Source of the DNA: Sedimenticola thiotaurini
GTDB lineage: Bacteria > Pseudomonadota > Gammaproteobacteria > Chromatiales > Chromatiaceae
Assembly (NCBI RefSeq): GCF_001007875.1
Contig: NZ_CP011412.1
Location: 3,472,001-3,536,000 of the forward strand
Direction of reading: 5' to 3'
Length of the DNA stretch: 64,000 nt
A model generated the notes under the pieces. The model made no database searches. It was not told the DNA's origin and saw nothing but the letters and a program-made list of their open reading frames with translations. Position 1 is the stretch's first letter. Every line of letters begins with the position of its first letter. The position numbers were made by a program, and so were the translations under genes. This document shows, in pieces, positions 1-7,161 of this stretch.

Positions 1-2
1 TG

Positions 3-485
3 CCGCAGAATCCGCGCCTGTTCCACGGCACCCTGCTGGACAATATCCGGCTGGCCAGACCCGATGCCCCCCTGGATGCGGTGCGGCAGGCGGCCCAACT
101 GGCCCAGGCCGACGATTTCATCATGGCGCTGCCGGATGCCTACCAGACCCGGGTCGGTGACCGGGGCCAGGGGCTCTCCGGTGGCCAGATTCAGCGGGTG
201 GCCCTGGCCCGTGCATTTCTCAAGGATGCGCCACTGGTGTTGCTGGATGAGGCAACCGCCAGTCTGGATCAGCAGAGTGAACAGCTGGTGCAGGCCGGTA
301 TCGAGCAGCTGGCCAAGGGGCGTAGTCTCATCACCATTGCCCATCGACTGCAGACTGTCCGGGATGCGGACCGTCTCCTGGTACTGGAAAACGGTCGCAT
401 CGTGGAGTCCGGTGCGCCCGCTGTGCTGCGGCAGCAGGGCGGTTACTACAGTCGGTTGGCCGCGTTACAGGAGGGGACGGTATGA
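3..485 (+). CDS. cydD: CydD, C-terminal part (partial at the window edge)
   Basis: This is the end of the ATP-binding domain of an ABC exporter subunit; the reading frame is open from base 3 and the 5' part lies outside the window. About 160 residues remain, with the signature LSGGQIQR near residue 58, Walker B LVLLDEATASLD and the switch histidine in TIAHRL. The stop codon overlaps the start of the next gene (ATGA), and that gene is a CydC-type partner. CydDC is a heterodimeric inner-membrane exporter of cysteine and glutathione needed for assembly of cytochrome bd and periplasmic c-type cytochromes. The identification as CydD rests on the pairing with CydC and on order. A generic type-I ABC exporter is the alternative. 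Confidence 0.85.
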   Translation, partial: PQNPRLFHGTLLDNIRLARPDAPLDAVRQAAQLAQADDFIMALPDAYQTRVGDRGQGLSGGQIQRVALARAFLKDAPLVLLDEATASLDQQSEQLVQAGIEQLAKGRSLITIAHRLQTVRDADRLLVLENGRIVESGAPAVLRQQGGYYSRLAALQEGTV

Positions 486-2281
486 AGCCGCTGTGGCGCC
501 TGCTGGGACTGTTTCGCCCCTACGCCGGCTGGATGCTGCTCGGCATCCTGGTGTCGCTGGTGACGCTGCTGGCCAATGTGGCATTGATGGCGATGTCGGG
601 CTGGTTTATCTCCGCCATGGCGCTGGCGGGTGTGGCCGGGGTCAGTATGAACTACTTCACCCCGGCGGCGGTGATCCGGGCCTGCGCCATCCTGCGTACC
701 GGGGGACGTTACGGCGAACGGCTGCTCACCCATGAGGCGACCTTCCGCCTGCTGGCGCAGCTGCGTGGCTGGTTCTACACCCACCTGGAGCCGCTGGCGC
801 CGGCCCGTCTGCAACACTACCGCGGCGGCGACCTGTTGAGCCGGATCCGCGCCGATATCGACACCCTGGACCACCTCTACCTGCGCATCCTGCTGCCGGT
901 GGCGGTGGCGATACCGGCACTGCTGGTGTTCATGCTGTTTCTCTACCAGTACTCCCCCCGGCTGCTGCTGGTGGAGCTGCTGTTCCTGCTGCTGGCCGGT
1001 TTTGTGGTGCCCTGGCTGGTGATGGTTGCCGGCCGCCAGCCGGGTCAGGAGAAGGTCCAGCTGAGCGCCGAAATGCGCGCTACCGCGGTGGATACGGTTC
1101 AGGGGCTGGGCGAACTGCTGGTCTACGGTGCGGCCGAACGGCAGGCCCGGGAACTCAATCGTCTGAGCGAGTCGCTGGTGGCATCACAACAGCGGCTGAG
1201 TCACCTCAGTGGCTTTTCCCAGGGGGCGGTGGGTCTGTGTGCCAACCTGGCCCTGTGGCTGATGGTGGTGATACTGATCCCCTGGGTGAATGCCGGGACC
1301 GTCCCGCCGGCCGACCTGGCCATGCTGGCCCTGTTTACCCTGGCCAGCTTCGAGGCGGTAGCGCCCCTGCCGCTGGCCTTCCAGTCGCTGGGCGAAACCC
1401 TGGCAGCGGCGGGGCGCATCTTCGCCATCGTGGATACCGAACCCGCGGTCTCCGACAGTGGAGATCCCGATCTGACTCCGGACCGGTTTGATATCGACTT
1501 CCAGGGCGTGGCGTTGCGCTACAGCAGTGATGCTGCGCCGGTGCTGCGGGATATCGACCTGCGGATTGCCGCCGGCAGCAAAGTGGCGGTGGTGGGCGCC
1601 ACCGGTTCCGGCAAGAGTTCCCTGATCAACCTGCTGCTGCGCTTCTGGCCGGTGTCAGCCGGCACCATCACCCTGGGTGGTCACGCCCTGGAGCACTATT
1701 CACTGGAAGGATTACGCAGCCAGTTCGCGGTGGTTCCCCAGCAACCCCACCTGTTCCATACCACCATCAGGCAGAACCTGTTGCTGGCCCGGCCGGAGGC
1801 GACTGAGGATGAGCTGGTGGCGGCCTGCCGTCGGGCGCAGCTGGACGACTTTATCCAGCAACTGCCGGAGGGGTTGGATACCATTGCCGGTGAGACGGGG
1901 CTCAAGCTCTCCGGTGGCCAGGCCCGGCGCATCGCCATTGCCCGGGCACTGCTTAAGGATGCCCCGGTGCTGATCATGGACGAGCCCACCGAGGGTATCG
2001 ATGTGGCTGCCGGTGCCCGCTTGATGCAGACCCTGTTTGATACTCTGGGCCAGCGCACCCTGCTGATGATCTCCCACAGCATGACCGGTTTGGAGCTGAT
2101 GGACCGGATAATCGTGATGGAGGAGGGGCGTATCATCGAACAGGGTACCCTGTCCGAACTGCGGGCCCGGGGCGGCCGCTTCGCCCGGCTCTACGCCTCC
2201 AGCCGCACCATGGATGCAGCCCTGGACCGGGAGAGAGCTGGCCAGGTGCCGGCGGAAACCGCCAGGGCAGATCACTCCTGA
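482..2281 (+). CDS. cydC: CydC, thiol reductant ABC exporter subunit
   Basis: A 599-residue fused membrane and ATPase subunit. The N-terminal half has about six hydrophobic segments (for example residues 15-60 and 130-185). The C-terminal half has Walker A GATGSGKSS near residue 372, LSGGQ near 475 and Walker B VLIMDEPTEGID near 496; DEPTEGID is typical of CydC. With CydD it exports cysteine and glutathione to the periplasm and supports maturation of cytochrome bd and c-type cytochromes. That fits a genome with several c-type cytochromes (SoxX, SoxA and the NPCAA cytochrome). It is translationally coupled to cydD by a 4-bp overlap. Its 3' end overlaps by 10 bp the end of the convergent gene that follows. 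Confidence 0.9.
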   Translation: MKPLWRLLGLFRPYAGWMLLGILVSLVTLLANVALMAMSGWFISAMALAGVAGVSMNYFTPAAVIRACAILRTGGRYGERLLTHEATFRLLAQLRGWFYTHLEPLAPARLQHYRGGDLLSRIRADIDTLDHLYLRILLPVAVAIPALLVFMLFLYQYSPRLLLVELLFLLLAGFVVPWLVMVAGRQPGQEKVQLSAEMRATAVDTVQGLGELLVYGAAERQARELNRLSESLVASQQRLSHLSGFSQGAVGLCANLALWLMVVILIPWVNAGTVPPADLAMLALFTLASFEAVAPLPLAFQSLGETLAAAGRIFAIVDTEPAVSDSGDPDLTPDRFDIDFQGVALRYSSDAAPVLRDIDLRIAAGSKVAVVGATGSGKSSLINLLLRFWPVSAGTITLGGHALEHYSLEGLRSQFAVVPQQPHLFHTTIRQNLLLARPEATEDELVAACRRAQLDDFIQQLPEGLDTIAGETGLKLSGGQARRIAIARALLKDAPVLIMDEPTEGIDVAAGARLMQTLFDTLGQRTLLMISHSMTGLELMDRIIVMEEGRIIEQGTLSELRARGGRFARLYASSRTMDAALDRERAGQVPAETARADHS

Positions 2282-3231
2282 GCTGTTCCGGGGAGCAGCC
2301 GTTCCGCATTGGTGATAACAATGCTGGCCGGTTCGTCCGCCACCCGATTCTGTACCCAGTCGAATAACGGCTCCTCCAGGTCCAGCTGGTTGCCGAGCAC
2401 AGTGAGGTTCAGGTTGAGATAATCGCCACTGCTGTTGATCACCACCTGCCGGGTGATGCCGTCATGCAGCGTGGCCAGGGTCAACCGTTCCCAATCGATG
2501 GCGTAGCCGGCCCGTTGCGCCTCTTTCAGCCTGGCGACCAGCATGCGCAGATCCTGCGCAACGGCTTCGCAACGGGCCTGTTTTTCAGCCCGGTTTTCCA
2601 GGCTGCGAAATACAAAACCGAGTCCGTCACCAGTTGTATAGATGGCCCCCTGGTGGCTCTGTAGCAGCCAGTTGCCCCGCACCCGCTGTGGTGCCGGCCG
2701 GTTCTCGGGTTTCTCGGGTTGGGGGTCGGTATCGCGGTATTGTGCGCAATCATGTAGCGCGCAGAAGCGTTCCACCACCCGCTGCTCCATCTGACCCACC
2801 TTGCCGATTTCGGGGCCGCTGATGACGATCGGGATGTTGTCGATGAACAGCATCAGTGAACCGGTCTGATCCACCGCTATCTCGATATGGCTCTGCTGAT
2901 CGATGCCAGCCAACTGGGCCTTGAGCTGATCGATGAAAGCGCGGGACTCCCGGCGCCAGCGGGCCAGCTTATATTGCGCCTTCCGCTTGCTGTGCTGTTC
3001 CAGGGCACTCTCCCGGTAACTGGTTTCGTAATCGGCGATCAGCTGGCTCAGGGTGATGGTGGCAAAATCGTAGCGCGCCAGCCGATCCGCCAGCGCCACC
3101 TTGCCCGCCAGATTGCGGAAGGCGGAACCGGGGGATGGCTGGGGGAGTGCCAGCTCGCCGGCCAGCAACGGGCTGGCTGGCAGCAGGCAGGCTGCAAAAA
3201 TAAGGAAGCGCCATTTTGCGGAGTAAAGCAT
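2272..3231 (-). CDS. Hypothetical secreted protein
   Basis: I do not recognise a family. The 319-residue protein starts with a clear signal peptide (MLYSAKWRFLIFAACLLPA, cleavage around SPLLAGE), so it should be periplasmic or outer-membrane associated. The middle is charged and probably helical (residues 60-110), and the C-terminal half looks mixed alpha/beta. I chose the ATG at 3231 rather than the GTG two codons upstream, because the signal peptide begins cleanly there; neither start has a strong ribosome site. It is convergent with cydC and shares its last bases, and stands alone on its strand. Confidence 0.6.
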   Translation of the reverse strand: MLYSAKWRFLIFAACLLPASPLLAGELALPQPSPGSAFRNLAGKVALADRLARYDFATITLSQLIADYETSYRESALEQHSKRKAQYKLARWRRESRAFIDQLKAQLAGIDQQSHIEIAVDQTGSLMLFIDNIPIVISGPEIGKVGQMEQRVVERFCALHDCAQYRDTDPQPEKPENRPAPQRVRGNWLLQSHQGAIYTTGDGLGFVFRSLENRAEKQARCEAVAQDLRMLVARLKEAQRAGYAIDWERLTLATLHDGITRQVVINSSGDYLNLNLTVLGNQLDLEEPLFDWVQNRVADEPASIVITNAERLLPGTAQE

Positions 3232-3313
3232 GAGCACACCATAGATGAAACCGGGCGTGAATATAAAGTTCCGGCGCGATGATCTGTGAACCGGGTGGCG
3301 CGGTGGTCGGTCG

Positions 3314-4192
3314 TCAGTTATCCACCAGGGCCGCTTTGCGCCTGCGTAGGTGGGCCTGGTGTAGCTCGATCAGTGCCACTCCGCCCAGGGTCAGTGCACC
3401 GCCGATCGCCTTATAGAGGGTGAATGATTCACCCAGGATCAGCACTCCGGCAGTCACGCCGAGCAGGGGGGCGAGCAGTGAGAAGGGCACTACCTGGTTG
3501 ATGCTCAGGCGGGCAATCAGACGATACCAGAGATAGTAGGCGATGATGGATGAACCGACCACCACATAGCCGAGGGCGGCCCAGGCCTGTCCGCTGGCGG
3601 AGCGGATGGCGGCCAGTTGACCGGTCTCGAACAGTGCCGAAGCGGCGATCAGGATTGGCATGGCCAGCAGGCTCATCCAGCCGATGATAGTCAGGGGGTG
3701 GATATCGCTGCGGCGCTTGATCAGTACGTTGGCCAGAGCCCAGCAGAACGCCGACATCAGCAACGCCAGCAGCGCCAGCGGTGTACCGCCCTCCGGTTCA
3801 CCAGCCAGCAGGCCGGCACCGGAAAACGCCAATGCCAGGCCGATCAGGCGTACCTTGCCCAGGCTGTCGGCAAACAGCAAGGTGGAGAGAATGACACTGA
3901 ACGGGATGCCCAGTTGGATCATCAGCGCGGTGGTGGCGGCATCGGTACCCCGCAGACCGATAAACAGCATGCCGAAGTGGCCCAACCCCAGCACCAGCGC
4001 AAGCCCGGCGATACTGCCGAACTGGGCCCGGGTGGGACGGAAAAAGGGCGCGACGAGCAAGGCCACCCACGCGAAACGGAGTGCCGTGAGGGCCAGCGGC
4101 GGTATTTCGCTGACCGCGACCTTGATCACCACGAAATTGAAACCCCAGATGATGACTACTGCCAGGGCCTGTAACAGATCGGCCAGTTTCAC
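3314..4192 (-). CDS. EamA/DMT-family membrane transporter
   Basis: A 292-residue protein with ten predicted hydrophobic segments arranged as two EamA repeats (roughly residues 5-130 and 145-280). The N-terminal motif IIWGFNFVVIKVAVSEIPPL is typical of the drug/metabolite transporter superfamily. Family members export amino acids or other small metabolites across the inner membrane; the substrate cannot be read from sequence. It starts with GTG, and the start overlaps the stop of the upstream exonuclease-like gene by 4 bp, so the two are probably translationally coupled. The C-terminus is basic (HLRRRKAA), consistent with a cytoplasmic end. Confidence 0.85.
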   Translation of the reverse strand: MKLADLLQALAVVIIWGFNFVVIKVAVSEIPPLALTALRFAWVALLVAPFFRPTRAQFGSIAGLALVLGLGHFGMLFIGLRGTDAATTALMIQLGIPFSVILSTLLFADSLGKVRLIGLALAFSGAGLLAGEPEGGTPLALLALLMSAFCWALANVLIKRRSDIHPLTIIGWMSLLAMPILIAASALFETGQLAAIRSASGQAWAALGYVVVGSSIIAYYLWYRLIARLSINQVVPFSLLAPLLGVTAGVLILGESFTLYKAIGGALTLGGVALIELHQAHLRRRKAALVDN

Positions 4193-4713
4193 CGGGTGCC
4201 GACGTCTGTGGTGGGCATGGCAGGGCGGGTTGCCGGCTGACAGATGCGCCGATAGGTCTCCTGCAGGATCATGGCGTCGGTGCTGGCCCGGTGGCGGGTC
4301 AGGTTCAGCTCCGCAATGACCGCCGCCTTGGTGGGATGCCAGAGAGCGATCTGCCCCTCGTCGATCAGGCCGCGCAGGCTCTCCAGGTTAAAGCGCTGGA
4401 TTATACCGGTCAGATCGAACAGCTTGCCGATCCAGGAGATATCGTGTCCCCAGGCATCGGTGTAGACCTTTCTGCCCTGCAGCAGCTGGTTGAGTTGTTC
4501 GGCGACCTGTTTCGGTGCAACTCCTTTCTCCAGCAAGAGCTGCCGCGAAATACCGTGCACCGCTTCCGCCTTGCTGTCCCAGTGGGTCCAGTGGGTGGCC
4601 GGCCGGATCAGGTAGCAGTAACAGTGCCGGTCCGGAAGCACCACGCCCACCTCAATCGGGTAGCTGTCCCGTCCGAACCCCGAAGCTTCGATGTCGATAA
4701 TGGTGGGTAGCAT
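4189..4713 (-). CDS. 3'-5' exonuclease-like protein (DEDD fold)
   Basis: A 174-residue single-domain protein of the RNase H-like DEDD exonuclease type. Visible catalytic-type residues are the DxE pair in IIDIEASGFG (D7, E9), an acidic residue near 92 (DAWGHDISW), and an H-x4-D arrangement in RHRASTDAM (about H142 and D147), matching the DEDDh subgroup. Members remove nucleotides from DNA or RNA 3' ends; the substrate is unknown here. It is the first gene of a two-gene unit with the EamA transporter, overlapping by 4 bp. nei follows on the same strand upstream, so repair-related clustering is possible but not proven. Confidence 0.7.
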   Translation of the reverse strand: MLPTIIDIEASGFGRDSYPIEVGVVLPDRHCYCYLIRPATHWTHWDSKAEAVHGISRQLLLEKGVAPKQVAEQLNQLLQGRKVYTDAWGHDISWIGKLFDLTGIIQRFNLESLRGLIDEGQIALWHPTKAAVIAELNLTRHRASTDAMILQETYRRICQPATRPAMPTTDVGTR

Positions 4714-4781
4714 GGTCCCTCGCCTTTTACACTCTTATACACCCATCCGCCGTCCCGGTCCCGTGGCATGCGCTCTCCCTG

Positions 4782-5609
4782 TTAGGTTTTGGCGGGCTGA
4801 CAACGGCTACAGAGATAGCAGGCCTGTCCGGCGTTGCGACTTTTTCGGATCGGCTCACCGCAATGGTAGCAGGGCAGCCCCTCCCGTCGGAACAGGTGAA
4901 AGCGCGCCTGCTCAAAGGTGGCTCCGTCCGCCATCAGTCGTTGCGCCCTGGCGGGGTCGTTGGTGATGCCACCGCTGTGGTAGGAGCGCGCCGGCAACTC
5001 CAGCAGTGCGTCGGTCAGTGATTCCAATTGGGCAGGGTGGCAGTCGGTCGGGCGCAGGTCGGGATGCAGACCGCTCACAAAGAGGATTTCACAGCGCAGG
5101 TAGTTGCCCAGCCCGGCCACAAAGCTCTGGTCGGTCAGCAGCTGGCCGAGGCGCCGGTTGCGGAATGTGTTCCGGGAGAGTCGCTCCAGCAGGCAGGCCT
5201 TATCAGTTTCGGGGTGCAGTATGTCCGGCCCCAGCCTGCTCAGAAATGGATGATCGCCCACCTGTTGGTCGTTCAGCAGCTCAATGGTGGTGGCGCTGTA
5301 CAGGTGGGCGGCGCTGCGGTCGGTGACCAGGGCGATGCGCAGTTGGCGGCGGCCATCAGCGGGCAGGTCGGCAGGGCCGGTCTTCCAACGGCCGTAGAGC
5401 TGGTTGTGGGTGTAGAGAGTCAGGCCGTTATCGAAGCGAGTCAGCATCGCCTTGCCCAGGGTATCGACCCGGATTACCCGCTGCCCGGTGAGGGCGCTGA
5501 TCAGGGGCTTCAGATAGCCCTGGCCAACCCTTACCCGGCGCAGTGGTCGGCCCTGCAGGGCCTCTGCCACCTGGTCCGCAGCACGGCGGATCTCCGGCCC
5601 TTCAGGCAT
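4782..5609 (-). CDS. nei: Endonuclease VIII (Nei), DNA glycosylase/AP lyase
   Basis: A 275-residue formamidopyrimidine-DNA glycosylase-family enzyme. The N-terminus reads MPEGPEI, giving the catalytic proline 2 and glutamate 3 exposed after methionine removal. The helix-two-turn-helix region has LGNYLRCEILFVSGLHP, which is Nei-like. The C-terminus carries a four-cysteine zinc finger (CYHCGEPIRK...CYLCSRCQ, about residues 236-270). It excises oxidised pyrimidines and nicks the abasic site by beta,delta-elimination. MPEGPE and the YTHNQLYG motif favour Nei over MutM. It is a single gene facing the same way as its neighbours. Confidence 0.9.
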   Translation of the reverse strand: MPEGPEIRRAADQVAEALQGRPLRRVRVGQGYLKPLISALTGQRVIRVDTLGKAMLTRFDNGLTLYTHNQLYGRWKTGPADLPADGRRQLRIALVTDRSAAHLYSATTIELLNDQQVGDHPFLSRLGPDILHPETDKACLLERLSRNTFRNRRLGQLLTDQSFVAGLGNYLRCEILFVSGLHPDLRPTDCHPAQLESLTDALLELPARSYHSGGITNDPARAQRLMADGATFEQARFHLFRREGLPCYHCGEPIRKSRNAGQACYLCSRCQPAKT

Positions 5610-5631
5610 GGTTACTGATCATCCCCATCAC

Positions 5632-7068
5632 TCACTGTTCGAGGTGGGAACGGATGGTTACAATCTGATCCAGCAGACGTCGGATGTCGTCCAGGTCGGT
5701 GGCCGGGTTCATGAACACCAGACGCAGCCAGCGGCGTCCCCGGTACAGGGTGGAGGAGATGTAGAAATCGCCCCGCTCCAGCAGCTGCCGACGAATCTCC
5801 AGTTGCGTCTGGTCGTTGTCGCTGGTTCTGAAACAGAGGATGTTGGTCTCCGGCTGGATGGCCAGCTCGAACCCGGGCTGTTGCCGGATCAGGTCGGCCG
5901 CCTCCTGTGCCCGCTCCACCAGCCCTTCCACGTGCCTGGCCAGACCCTGCTCGCCCATGGCGGCAACGGTCATGAACAGGCGCAGGCCCAGGGCCGCCTT
6001 GGTGCACTCCACGGTGCGGGAGATAAAGTCGAAACCGGGCTGATCTTTGGCGTGCAGCAGGTAGCTCGCCTCCTGCTCGAAGGCGTGATCCAGGTGGCGG
6101 TGATCCCGCACCAGCACAGCTGCACAGACAGTGGGTGTGCGCATCATCTTGTGGGCATCCCAGACCACCGAGTCGGCCTGTTCTATGCCCCGCAACAGGT
6201 GACGGAGTTTGTCCGACACCAGCGCACCGCCGCCGTGGGCGGCGTCCACATGCAGCCAGATCTGCTGTTCCCGGCAGATCGCCGCGATCTCCGGCAGCGG
6301 GTCATAGAGTCCGGCGGCCGTGCCACAGGCGTTGGCCACGATGGCCATCACCTGTTTGCCCCGGTTGCGCAGGGTGTCGATCTGCTGCTGCATCTCGCCG
6401 GGCAGTACCCTGCCATCGGCATCCGCCGGCAGGGTCAGGCAGTTCTCCTCGCCCAGGCCGAGAATGGCCACTGCCCGTTTCATGGAGTAGTGGGACTGTT
6501 CCGGCACCAGTACCACCAGGTTGCCGGGGTTGCCCGATTTCCAGAACGTCGGTACCCGGGCGCTGCGTGCCGCCAGCAGGGCGGTGAGATTGGCCAGTGA
6601 ACCGCCGTGGGTCAGAACACCACCGGCATGTTCCGATTGGGGATCGGATTGCCGGTCACTGGGTACCCCGGACCAGCCGATTTTCTCCAGCATCCAGTTG
6701 ACCATGAAATATTCGATGCTGGAGGCAGCCGGACCCATCTCGTAGATCGCCATGGCGTTGTTGGTGGCGCCGTCAATCAGGGAGGCGAGAGCGCCGCTGG
6801 TGTGGGGTACCGCCACCTGGTGGGCCAGGAAGCCGGGGTGGTGCAGCCGGGTAGTGGCGGCCAGGTAGTCCTGGATAAAGTGTTCCAGGGCTGGGCCGGT
6901 GAGGTCGCCCCGTTCCAGGTGCCGGCGTAGATCCAGCTGCTCAATCAGGCTCTCCAGCCGCGCCTGGCGGATCACCGGAGCGCCCTGATCAGCGGATTCC
7001 TGTATGTAATTGTTCAGCGCCTGGACCACGATGGCGGCGTCTTCGGTGAAGCTCGTCTGACTGCTCAT
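5632..7068 (-). CDS. PLP-dependent group II amino-acid decarboxylase
   Basis: A 478-residue pyridoxal-phosphate decarboxylase of the glutamate/DABA/aspartate type. The cofactor site is clear: LHVDAAHGGG supplies the aspartate that binds the pyridine nitrogen and VVWDAHKMMRT supplies the Schiff-base lysine (about K307). The HGGSLANLTAL motif is also conserved. Substrate (2,4-diaminobutyrate, aspartate or glutamate) cannot be decided by eye. I chose the ATG at 7068 (MSSQTSFTED); a longer in-frame reading back to a TTG at 7137 adds 23 residues with no family resemblance. Monocistronic between nei and the c-di-GMP protein. Confidence 0.85.
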   Translation of the reverse strand: MSSQTSFTEDAAIVVQALNNYIQESADQGAPVIRQARLESLIEQLDLRRHLERGDLTGPALEHFIQDYLAATTRLHHPGFLAHQVAVPHTSGALASLIDGATNNAMAIYEMGPAASSIEYFMVNWMLEKIGWSGVPSDRQSDPQSEHAGGVLTHGGSLANLTALLAARSARVPTFWKSGNPGNLVVLVPEQSHYSMKRAVAILGLGEENCLTLPADADGRVLPGEMQQQIDTLRNRGKQVMAIVANACGTAAGLYDPLPEIAAICREQQIWLHVDAAHGGGALVSDKLRHLLRGIEQADSVVWDAHKMMRTPTVCAAVLVRDHRHLDHAFEQEASYLLHAKDQPGFDFISRTVECTKAALGLRLFMTVAAMGEQGLARHVEGLVERAQEAADLIRQQPGFELAIQPETNILCFRTSDNDQTQLEIRRQLLERGDFYISSTLYRGRRWLRLVFMNPATDLDDIRRLLDQIVTIRSHLEQ

Positions 7069-7161
7069 GTCTCTGCCGGGGTTAGGGAATAGGATGTGTC
7101 GGACCCAGCAGAATACTGCACTGGGGGTGTCGGGCAAAGCGGACAGGCCAATCCTGGGGGA

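Noticed and set aside
64-735. 223-codon frame at the left edge
   Set aside because: Out of frame with the cydD ATPase motifs and running into cydC.
5608-6600. 330-codon open frame antisense to the PLP decarboxylase
   Set aside because: It mirrors a well-conserved enzyme gene, has no ribosome site and reads as low-complexity H/Q/G-rich sequence.
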